Shown here: positions 6,266 through 11,696 of the stretch, piece after piece | How the letters are laid out: every line of letters begins with the position of its first letter | Position numbering within the stretch: position 1 is the first letter of the stretch | Origin: JBGPHT01 sp041484525 | Lineage (GTDB): Bacteria > Acidobacteriota > Terriglobia > Bryobacterales > Bryobacteraceae | Reading direction: 5' to 3' | Assembly (NCBI GenBank): GCA_041484525.1 | Contig: JBGPHT010000208.1 | Span: 1-11,696 of the forward strand | Length of the DNA stretch: 11,696 bases | Made by a program: the position numbers and the translations under genes | Notes under the pieces: model-generated | What the model was told of the DNA's origin: nothing | The model's input: the letters and a program-made list of their open reading frames with translations, nothing else | Database searches by the model: none

Positions 6266-6738
6266 CGCTGGACTGGGAGGTCGTCGAGGCCGAGAGGCAA
6301 CACTATCGCCTCCAACGGGTCGGGGGGCGCCCCGAAGTTGACAGAGTCTGGTCTCAGTTCATCCGCTCCAGTCGAGTTTGGCATTCCGTAACACCAGTAG
6401 CTCTTGCCCGCAGCTTCAATGTCCCCACGCACTCACCGGACGGATCTCGAAGACTTACGAGTAATGAAAGACGCCTCCGCAAGCTCACTGAATGGGGCGC
6501 ATTGCTCCGCTCCAGCCTGCTTCACATCGGCATCCCAGTGGACTTGGTGGCCACGTGCTCAATCACACTCACGCCCACTCCGCTTGTGCCAAATACACAC
6601 CGCGCCGAGCGCTATCGGCCCCCGGGAGAATCCGCCGTACTCACTCATGCGCGCATCGAGTTCGCTGAACCCGTCAGGGGTCCGCTCATCGTTGGTGATC
6701 GGCGTTATCAGGGCTTTGGCCTCTTTTTCCCATACTGA
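6253..6738 (+). pseudogene. csb2: C-terminal part of CRISPR protein Csb2 (type I-G/I-U, Cas5-Cas6-like)
   Basis: A 161-codon plus-strand frame whose C-terminal two-thirds matches the GSU0054/Csb2 pattern. It has a W-HSVTPVAL block (43-51), a region resembling the charged middle, and an ending THARIEFAEPVRGPL (131-145) plus a glycine-rich GDRRYQGFGLF loop (148-158) just before the stop. In type I-G systems Csb2 is a Cas5/Cas6 fusion-like protein that processes crRNA and sits in Cascade. Intact members are roughly 400-500 aa, so the Cas5-like half is gone. The first ~30 residues do not look like Csb2 and abut the IS701 remnant; the frame is open back to a TGA at 6187. No repeats, spacers or other cas genes lie nearby. 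The family call is from motif memory. Confidence 0.6.
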
Positions 6739-6816
6739 CGTTCGCGACAAGCGTTCGGAACAGAAATTGAGGGCCTCAGCGAGTCAGTCTGCCTGACCGC
6801 TCGCCCGCGATGGTAC

Positions 6817-7068
6817 TCATCGTGGTGTCGCGCACGACGACGAGCAGATTCGGCCCTTCCGAAACAGCACCGTTGCGATGAATACCCAGATGAGGAATTT
6901 CTCGCCCCAGAAGTAGAACAGAAGGCTGCAAGACAGGAGAAAGAGATTCCCGAGGTGCAGCCAGAGCTTCGCCGTGGAACCGAGCCACACCGGCAACAGC
7001 AGGAGGTGGTAGAAAAGCAACACGATCGGCAAGAAAGCAAACAGGAAAATAATCGAGCTGAATACCAT
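6817..7068 (-). pseudogene. 5' fragment of an AlgI/MBOAT O-acyltransferase gene
   Basis: Starting at ATG 7068 (AAGG four bases upstream), the minus strand encodes a typical MBOAT/AlgI N-terminus: MVFSSIIFLFAFLPIVLLFY, a second helix, then SLLFYFWGEKFLIWVFIATVLF, which matches the family's LLFYAWGE signature. After about 69 residues the sequence changes to RKGRICSSSCATPR and stops at 6817; full AlgI-like proteins are near 480-520 aa with ten or so helices. It is therefore truncated to its first two or three helices. AlgI-type proteins transfer acetyl groups across the membrane to exopolysaccharides. A different minus-strand frame continues past the break (GPNLLVVVRDTTMSTIAGE) but I cannot assign it. 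Confidence 0.65.
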
Positions 7069-7188
7069 GTCCCTTACGCTGAACCGCTGCCGGTGAATTT
7101 CAGAGGATAACACCAAAACCAATAGCGCATGCCGGCCGGCCATTTCATAGCATTCTCTGTTGGTACGATTACAAACGGCATCATCTCA

Positions 7189-7704
7189 ATGGACACCTTA
7201 CCCGAACCCTGGCTCCGCGGCCCCATCCCCGGCGTACATCCTCTGGTGGCGCCGGTTCTCTATGCCTTTCAGCAGGCACGCGAGGACCTATTGAAATATG
7301 TGACAGACCTTACGGAAAGCCAGATCTGGGCCTCGCCGCATGGCTTCGGGCCGGTGGGCTTCCACATCCGCCACATCGCCGGCAGCACGGACCGCCTGAT
7401 GACTTACCTTGATGGGCGCGATCTGACAGAGGAGCAGATGGGTGAGCTGCAGGCGGAAAACGATCCCGGCGGACCCGGCAAGGAAGAACTTCTATCGACC
7501 TTGGACCACGCCTTCCGGAGGGCCGAAGAAGTGGTGCGGCGCCTGGATCCGGCCATCTTAGCCGAGCCGCGCACCGTCGGAAGAAAGCGGCTGCCGACGA
7601 CCGCGATCGGCCTGCTCACCCACATCGCCGAGCATACCGCGCGGCACGCCGGGCAGGCGATCAGCGCGGCCAGATTGGCCGCCACCCTCACTTGCTCCTC
7701 TTGA
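7189..7704 (+). CDS. DinB/YfiT-like metal-binding four-helix-bundle protein
   Basis: A 171-aa intact DinB-superfamily protein. Members bind a divalent metal with three His from a four-helix bundle, and some are bacillithiol- or mycothiol-dependent S-transferases. Candidate ligands are H62 in FHIRHIAGS and H149/H153 in HIAEHTARH, with H145 and H59 nearby. I start at ATG 7189 (MDTLPEPWLRG), which matches where the domain begins; the 20 codons upstream to GTG-like 7129 look non-coding. No good ribosome binding site is visible, so the start is moderately certain. It converges with the GT2 gene, the last 17 bases overlapping that gene's 3' end. It is intact, unlike the DinB gene downstream of manC. 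The physiological substrate is unknown. Confidence 0.8.
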   Translation: MDTLPEPWLRGPIPGVHPLVAPVLYAFQQAREDLLKYVTDLTESQIWASPHGFGPVGFHIRHIAGSTDRLMTYLDGRDLTEEQMGELQAENDPGGPGKEELLSTLDHAFRRAEEVVRRLDPAILAEPRTVGRKRLPTTAIGLLTHIAEHTARHAGQAISAARLAATLTCSS

Positions 7705-8437
7705 AATCGCCGCCGCTGAAGTATTTCTCCAGCCACACATATAGACAGATGAACAAATAGCGGCTACCCATTTCCTTGAGCTTGAGCTTGGCGCTGCCGC
7801 TTCGCCGATTCCGCCAGGTGATCGGGATGACCGTCCAGGTGTATCCGCGCACGATGGTCTTCAGTGGCAGCTCGACCGTCAGGTTGAAATGCGGCGAGAG
7901 AATGGGCCGGCAACCGTCTATCACAGTCCTGCGGTACGCCTTGAAGGCGTTGGTCGTGTCGTTGAATGAAATGCGGAACAACACGCGGATGAAGAAATTC
8001 GCCAGCCGGTTGATGCGCAGTTTCGCTCCCGGATAGTCGATGACACCGCCGCCCTTGATGAAGCGCGACCCAAAAACGGCGTCCCAGCCTTCGTTGAGCA
8101 GCTCCCAGTAGCGGACCACGTCGCGGCAGTCGTCGGATTCATCCGCCATCATCACCACTACGGCATCGCCGGCCATATGCTCGAAGCCGAGAGTGATGGC
8201 GCGGCCAAATCCGTGCGGACCCGAGTTCCGCAGCGGACGGAGCGTAGGCACCCGATCGCGTGCATCGAGCAGCTTCTGCCAGGTCGAGTCGCCGCTGCCG
8301 TCATCGACTACGACAATCTCGTGAGGGACATTGTGGATGCGCAGTTCCACGTAGAGATGCTCGACAGTGGAAGCGACGCACGCTTCTTCGTCGCGCGCCG
8401 GAATCACCACGCTGAGCAGTTGCAGGGTCGCTGCCAC
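7688..8437 (-). CDS. GT2 glycosyltransferase, polyprenyl-phosphate mannose synthase type
   Basis: A 249-aa GT-A fold family 2 glycosyltransferase resembling soluble DPM1-like enzymes, which move mannose or glucose from a nucleotide sugar to polyprenyl phosphate at the cytoplasmic membrane face. Visible features are the start LSVVIPARDEE (8-18), the nucleotide-binding VVDDGSGDST (43-52), a metal-binding region ADESDD (98-103) where DADGSDDP-like sequence is usual, and the basic RNRRSGSAKLKL loop (209-220) typical of DPM-type enzymes. There is no long C-terminal membrane domain, but a short hydrophobic helix near 226-236 may touch the membrane. GTG at 8437 has GAGG nine bases upstream. The manC and SMR-pair genes elsewhere in the window could supply donor and flippase. 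Confidence 0.85.
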   Translation of the reverse strand: MAATLQLLSVVIPARDEEACVASTVEHLYVELRIHNVPHEIVVVDDGSGDSTWQKLLDARDRVPTLRPLRNSGPHGFGRAITLGFEHMAGDAVVVMMADESDDCRDVVRYWELLNEGWDAVFGSRFIKGGGVIDYPGAKLRINRLANFFIRVLFRISFNDTTNAFKAYRRTVIDGCRPILSPHFNLTVELPLKTIVRGYTWTVIPITWRNRRSGSAKLKLKEMGSRYLFICLYVWLEKYFSGGDFKRSK

Positions 8438-8570
8438 TTACGCGCTGCCTCGCGCCGGCAGGCGGGGAATCGGTCCACGTGACCTTGCGACAAGAGCAGC
8501 TTTGGGTAGCACGCTAACTCTTGATTACAACACGGTGCGACTCTTTGGTAAAGTTTGTTTGCTTCGCCGG

Positions 8571-8915
8571 TCAGCAGACCATTTCCTGTTCGCGCAGAGA
8601 CTGGCCGTGCTGCCCGCCCATCGGCCGGGGCTCGTCCTCCGGCGGCCGGGCGCCATCGAGTAACAGCTCGCGGAGCCGGTTAGCGAGATCCGGCGAGCAG
8701 ATGAACTCGTCCTCAGCGGGACGCCGGGCGGGTTCGATGCGAACTGCGCCATAGCCGATCGTCACCGGCTCCCAGTCCTCCGAAAGCCAAGTTCCATTCA
8801 CGTTCGTAAGTAGAACCACATCGTGGCGCCCTTGTACGGCGACCCGCATCGTGGTTTCCGATCGTGCCAGGGTAACACCCTCGATCGTCCTTCCGTTCGC
8901 GTACCTGATGATCAT
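8571..8915 (-). CDS. Hypothetical 114-aa protein
   Basis: I do not recognise a named family. The ATG at 8915 has a good ribosome binding site (AAGGA, eight bases upstream), and the composition is that of a real protein. Residues 1-55 look like a small beta barrel: MIIRYANGRTIEGVTL, an alternating MRVAVQG strand, then NVNGTWLSEDWEPVTIGY. The tail (60-114) is Pro/Glu/Arg-rich with one helical stretch (SPDLANRLRELLLDG). No signal peptide, membrane helix or Cys motif is seen. It is on the same strand as the GT2 gene 133 bases downstream, but the gap is too long to assume an operon. Confidence 0.65.
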   Translation of the reverse strand: MIIRYANGRTIEGVTLARSETTMRVAVQGRHDVVLLTNVNGTWLSEDWEPVTIGYGAVRIEPARRPAEDEFICSPDLANRLRELLLDGARPPEDEPRPMGGQHGQSLREQEMVC

Positions 8916-8973
8916 TGTCCGGTCCTTCGACTCCCATGGTCACTCAGCCAGAATTCCATAAATAGTGCCGCTT

Positions 8974-8989
8974 GTACCATGATCGGTAC
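8974..8989. promoter_or_regulatory. Short inverted repeat GTACC-N6-GGTAC
   Basis: GTACC - ATGATC - GGTAC is a perfect five-base dyad about 60 bases upstream of the start of the 114-aa hypothetical gene. A TTGACC on the minus strand lies next to it, so it could overlap that gene's promoter and act as an operator. A five-base arm is common by chance, hence the low confidence. Confidence 0.25.
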
Positions 8990-9041
8990 GGTCAATTCAC
9001 TCCCACAACTTTGGTTAGCACTCGGTGCATGAAAGTCATTA

Positions 9042-9061
9042 ACGTGAAACTACCTTCACGT
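9042..9061. promoter_or_regulatory. Inverted repeat ACGTGAA-N6-TTCACGT
   Basis: ACGTGAA (9042-9048) and TTCACGT (9055-9061) are perfect seven-base arms around ACTACC. The spacing and arm length resemble a dimeric regulator site. It lies between the minus-strand hypothetical gene and the plus-strand coiled-coil remnant and E1 gene. No T-run follows on either strand, so a terminator role is unlikely. Confidence 0.35.
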
Positions 9062-9121
9062 GGATAACCGTGCCCCCCGCGTTTGCGTTTCTAGAGGTGA
9101 AGGCAGGCAGCAAGACCTTGA

Positions 9122-9388
9122 CGCGCGCGTGGTCGTGCCCGGTGTCCCGATAGTCCGTCCGGATATCGCGGCCGTCGCGCCCTGCGCGCCGAGATCACCC
9201 GCGATCAGGCGCGGTTGCGCGAGGATATCCGCCGCGGCCGGAACCGGGCCGCCGAGCGCGACGCCCAGGAGCTGGCGCGCGACCAACGCGCGCTCGACAC
9301 GCAACTCCGCAACATCCGGCGCGACCAAGGCGACCGCTACTCGGATCGCCGCGACCTGCGTCCCAGCTACGGCACGGGCTGGCGCTAG
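9122..9388 (+). pseudogene. 3' part of a charged coiled-coil protein gene, start lost or frameshifted
   Basis: Frame 2 after a TGA at 9119-9121 reads as a strongly helical charged protein to a TAG at 9386-9388: ALRAEITRDQARLREDIRRG, then AERDAQELARDQRALDTQLR and a basic RYSDRRDLRPSYGTGWR end. The Arg/Asp/Gln heptad-like spacing is typical of small coiled-coil periplasmic proteins common in Acidobacteriota (family recollection, no name). No ATG or GTG occurs in frame before the coiled coil. The preceding frame reads QDLDARVVVPGVP just upstream of about 9148 and would join sensibly to DSPSGYRGRRALR, suggesting a single-base indel there. Either the gene is frameshifted or the sequence has an error. 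Confidence 0.5.
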
Positions 9389-9500
9389 TCCCGCGTCGGG
9401 GCGGCCCGGGAGACGCGGCCGACCCACCCGTCCGTTCAAAATCCGGCCAGCAAATTCCAGCCTCTCGATTACACTGGGAGTGGGGAGGGGACTGCCACCG

Positions 9501-11603
9501 GTGGCCACCACTACCAGCACGCAGCCGCAATCCGTGGAAGGACGCTTTGAGGGGCTCCAACCGGAGCAGCTCATTCGCGCGTTCCGCATCATGCACACGG
9601 CCCGGCGGTTGGATGACCGCGAAGTCACGCTCAAGCGGCAGAGCCGGATTTATTTCCAGATCAGCGGCGCCGGCCACGAAGCCGTGCAAGTGGCCGCGGG
9701 CATGGTGCTGCGGCCGGGGCATGACTGGTTCTATCTTTATTACCGCGACCGCGCGCTCTGCCTGACACTGGGCGTGACGCCTTTCGAAATGCTCCAGCAG
9801 GCCGTGGGCGCCGCGGCCGATCCGGCGTCGGGCGGCCGCCAGATGCCCTCCCACTGGGGCCACCCGAAGTACAACATTGTCACCTCCTCTTCGCCCACCG
9901 GCACGCAGTTCAACCAGGCGGTGGGGTGTGCCGAAGCGTCGCGCTATCGCAATCCCGAAACCGATGAGGTCACGCTCGTTACCTCGGGCGAAGGCGCCAC
10001 CAGCGAAGGCGAATTCTGGGAAGCGCTGAATGCCGCGTGCCTGAAAAGCCTGCCGCTGCTCTTCCTGGTGGAAGACAACGGCTACGCCATCTCCGTCCCG
10101 GTCGAGAGCCAGACGGCGGGCGGCAGTGTTTCGAAACTCGTCGAAGGGTTCCCGGGGCTGCTGCGTCTCGAAGTAGATGGCACGGATTTCCTGGCCTCCT
10201 ACCGCGCCATGCGCGAGGCGGCCGAGTGGTGCCGGCAAGGCCGCGGTCCGGCGCTGGTGCACGCGCACGTCACCCGGCCCTACTCCCACTCCCTCTCCGA
10301 TGACGAGCGGCTCTACAAGCCCGCTGCCGAGCGCGAGGCTGAGGCCGAACGCGACCCCGTGCTCCGCTTCCCCAAGTTCCTGATCGACGAAGGCACGATC
10401 GACCGCCGCATGCTGCAGGATCTTACGCACGAGATCGACGAGGAGGTGCACCAGGCCACACAGCAGGCGCTCCGCGAAGATCCGCCCGCAGCCGAATCGG
10501 CGCTGACCCACCTCTACTCCGATCGCGTCGACCCCACGGCGGACTCGCTGGTCTCGGAGCCGCATTTCCGCGGCGCTCCCATGACCATGGTGGACCTGAT
10601 CAACGCCACCTTGCGTGAGGAAATGCGCCGCAACCACGAGATCCTGGTCTTTGGCGAAGATGTGGCCGATTGCAGCCGCCTGAAGAATCTCGCCGAGGTG
10701 AAAGGCAAAGGCGGCGTCTTCAAGACCACGGCCGGCCTGCAGCGCGAATTCGGCCCGGGCCGCAGTTTCAATACGCCGCTGGCCGAGGCTGCGATCGTCG
10801 GCCGCGCCATCGGCATGGCCACGCGCGGCCTGAAGCCGGTGGCCGAGATCCAGTTCTTCGACTACATCTGGCCCGCCATGATGCAGATACGCGATGAGCT
10901 CGCGATCATGCGTTGGCGTTCGAACGGCGCCTTCTCCTGCCCCGCCATCATTCGCGTGCCCATCGGCGGCTACCTGAACGGCGGCGCCATCTATCATAGC
11001 CAGTGCGGCGAAGTCACGTTCACCCACATCCCCGGCCTGCGCGTGGTGATGCCCTCGAATGCTTTGGATGCCTGCGGCCTGCTGCGCACGGCGCTGCGTT
11101 CGGACGACCCGGTCCTATTCCTCGAGCACAAACGCCTTTACCGCGAGCCCTACAACCGCTCGCCGCACCCGGGCGAGGATTTCACCATCCCCTTCGGCCG
11201 CGCCAAGCTGGTGAAGCCGGGTCACAATCTGACTGTGATCACTTACGGCGCGCTGGTGCAGAAGGCGCTGCTGGCGGCCACGCAGATCGAGCGCCGCAGC
11301 AACAACGCCAGCATCGAGATTCTGGACCTGCGCACGTTGGCGCCCTATGATTGGGAAGCCATCCGCGCCTCTGTCGAGAAGACCAGCCGCGTGCTGGTGG
11401 CGCACGAAGATTGCGTCTCCTGGGGCTACGGCGCCGAGATCGCCGCGCGCATTGGCGACGAGCTATTTCACCACCTCGACGCACCGGTACGGCGGGTAGG
11501 CGCGCTCGATACATGGGTCGGCTATCACCCGCAACTCGAGGCTGCCATCCTGCCGCAGACCGAGACGTTAGTCGTCGAAATCGACAAGCTACTGAGCTAC
11601 TAA
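9501..11603 (+). CDS. Fused E1 alpha/beta subunit of a 2-oxoacid dehydrogenase (thiamine diphosphate)
   Basis: A 700-aa single-chain E1 component that decarboxylates a 2-oxoacid and passes the acyl group to lipoyl-E2. The alpha half (about 20-345) has the YYRDRA diphosphate-binding segment (80-85), the TPP/Mg motif GEGATSEGEFWEALN (163-177) through EDNGYAIS (191-198), and a phosphorylation-loop-like RPYSHSLSDDERLYKP (259-274). The beta half (about 360-700) has TPLAEAAIVG with the TPP-activating Glu429 and YHSQ with His499. The first TPP Asp is Glu (GEG instead of GDG). Substrate is probably a branched-chain or related 2-oxoacid, but this is not provable here. The frame is open back to 9060, yet the upstream part overlaps the coiled-coil remnant and reads as low-complexity Ala/Arg/Pro. 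GTG at 9501 follows GGGGAGGGG about ten bases upstream, so I start there. E2 and E3 genes are not in the window. Confidence 0.9.
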   Translation: MATTTSTQPQSVEGRFEGLQPEQLIRAFRIMHTARRLDDREVTLKRQSRIYFQISGAGHEAVQVAAGMVLRPGHDWFYLYYRDRALCLTLGVTPFEMLQQAVGAAADPASGGRQMPSHWGHPKYNIVTSSSPTGTQFNQAVGCAEASRYRNPETDEVTLVTSGEGATSEGEFWEALNAACLKSLPLLFLVEDNGYAISVPVESQTAGGSVSKLVEGFPGLLRLEVDGTDFLASYRAMREAAEWCRQGRGPALVHAHVTRPYSHSLSDDERLYKPAAEREAEAERDPVLRFPKFLIDEGTIDRRMLQDLTHEIDEEVHQATQQALREDPPAAESALTHLYSDRVDPTADSLVSEPHFRGAPMTMVDLINATLREEMRRNHEILVFGEDVADCSRLKNLAEVKGKGGVFKTTAGLQREFGPGRSFNTPLAEAAIVGRAIGMATRGLKPVAEIQFFDYIWPAMMQIRDELAIMRWRSNGAFSCPAIIRVPIGGYLNGGAIYHSQCGEVTFTHIPGLRVVMPSNALDACGLLRTALRSDDPVLFLEHKRLYREPYNRSPHPGEDFTIPFGRAKLVKPGHNLTVITYGALVQKALLAATQIERRSNNASIEILDLRTLAPYDWEAIRASVEKTSRVLVAHEDCVSWGYGAEIAARIGDELFHHLDAPVRRVGALDTWVGYHPQLEAAILPQTETLVVEIDKLLSY

Positions 11604-11611
11604 TACTACTG

Positions 11612-11640
11612 TGTTAGAAATAACAAAACTGATGTAGAAT
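11612..11640 (+). promoter_or_regulatory. Possible promoter in the AT-rich right end
   Basis: TGTTAG (11612-11617) and TAGAAT (11635-11640) are separated by 17 bases. The -10 matches five of six consensus bases but the -35 is weak. The stretch is much richer in A/T than the rest of the window, which alone can create such boxes. Confidence 0.25.
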
Positions 11641-11646
11641 GTTTTT

Positions 11647-11696
11647 ATGGGACATTGTTTCGCACCAGGCCCACAGGAAAAGCGCTTTGCGGCATA
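11647..11696 (+). CDS. Possible start of a gene cut by the right edge
   Basis: ATG at 11647 opens a frame of 16 visible codons (MGHCFAPGPQEKRFAA) to the window end. There is no ribosome binding site in the T-rich leader, and nothing is recognisable. If real it lies 43 bases after the E1 stop. It could equally be chance. Confidence 0.25.
   Translation, partial: MGHCFAPGPQEKRFAA

Noticed and set aside
6000..7130. CRISPR array near the Csb2 fragment
   Set aside because: No regularly spaced direct repeats were seen on either side of the fragment.
9060..9500. N-terminal extension of the E1 protein by 147 residues
   Set aside because: The extension is low-complexity, overlaps a better coiled-coil reading in another frame, and a ribosome binding site supports GTG 9501.
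9195..11027. Long 610-codon minus-strand open frame
   Set aside because: It is antisense to the E1 fusion in high-GC sequence; the translation is a His/Ala/Gly/Arg-rich shadow.

Overview
The window is 11.7 kb of GC-rich bacterial DNA. The gene families suggest a soil Acidobacteriota of the Solibacter/Bryobacter type: two DinB/YfiT-like proteins, a stand-alone PilZ protein, a fused E1 alpha-beta 2-oxoacid dehydrogenase and small charged proteins, on a patchwork of short operons. That assignment is inference from gene content; there is no rRNA or other taxonomic marker here.

Left part (1-5131): ordinary, well-packed coding DNA. It opens with the first codons of a minus-strand gene leaving the left edge. 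A plus-strand pair follows: an exported cupin and an exported SGNH (GDSL-type) hydrolase. Next is a minus-strand PilZ gene with a textbook sigma-54 -24/-12 promoter and a perfect 7+7 dyad upstream. A minus-strand operon follows, lepB (signal peptidase I) -> manC (mannose-1-phosphate guanylyltransferase) -> a DinB-like gene broken by an internal, frame-changing deletion. Divergent from lepB is an overlapping pair of four-helix SMR/EamA-type membrane proteins resembling the ArnE/ArnF undecaprenyl-phosphate-sugar flippase pair.

Middle part (5132-7100): a gene graveyard with no intact gene. I can read the first 84 codons of a DUF2971 protein, an internal piece of an unidentified minus-strand gene, the 3' end of an IS701-family transposase carrying a frameshift at an A7 tract, the C-terminal part of a type I-G (former I-U) CRISPR protein Csb2, and the first ~70 codons of an AlgI/MBOAT-like acyltransferase. 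The DUF2971 piece and the unidentified piece meet exactly at an AAGCTT (HindIII) site, so an assembly or cloning chimera must be excluded. No CRISPR array or other cas gene is visible.

Right part (7101-11696): coding density recovers. There is an intact DinB-like protein, a convergent GT2 glycosyltransferase of the polyprenyl-phosphate-mannose-synthase type, an unrecognised 114-aa protein, an intergenic region with two short dyads, a 5'-truncated or frameshifted coiled-coil gene, and a 700-aa fused E1 alpha/beta subunit of a thiamine-diphosphate 2-oxoacid dehydrogenase. The last 93 bases are AT-rich and may start another gene.

A possible functional thread joins manC (GDP-mannose), the GT2 enzyme (sugar transfer to polyprenyl phosphate) and the SMR pair (flipping the lipid-linked sugar): together they could supply periplasmic mannose for glycosylation. 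The genes are not in one operon, so this is a hypothesis.
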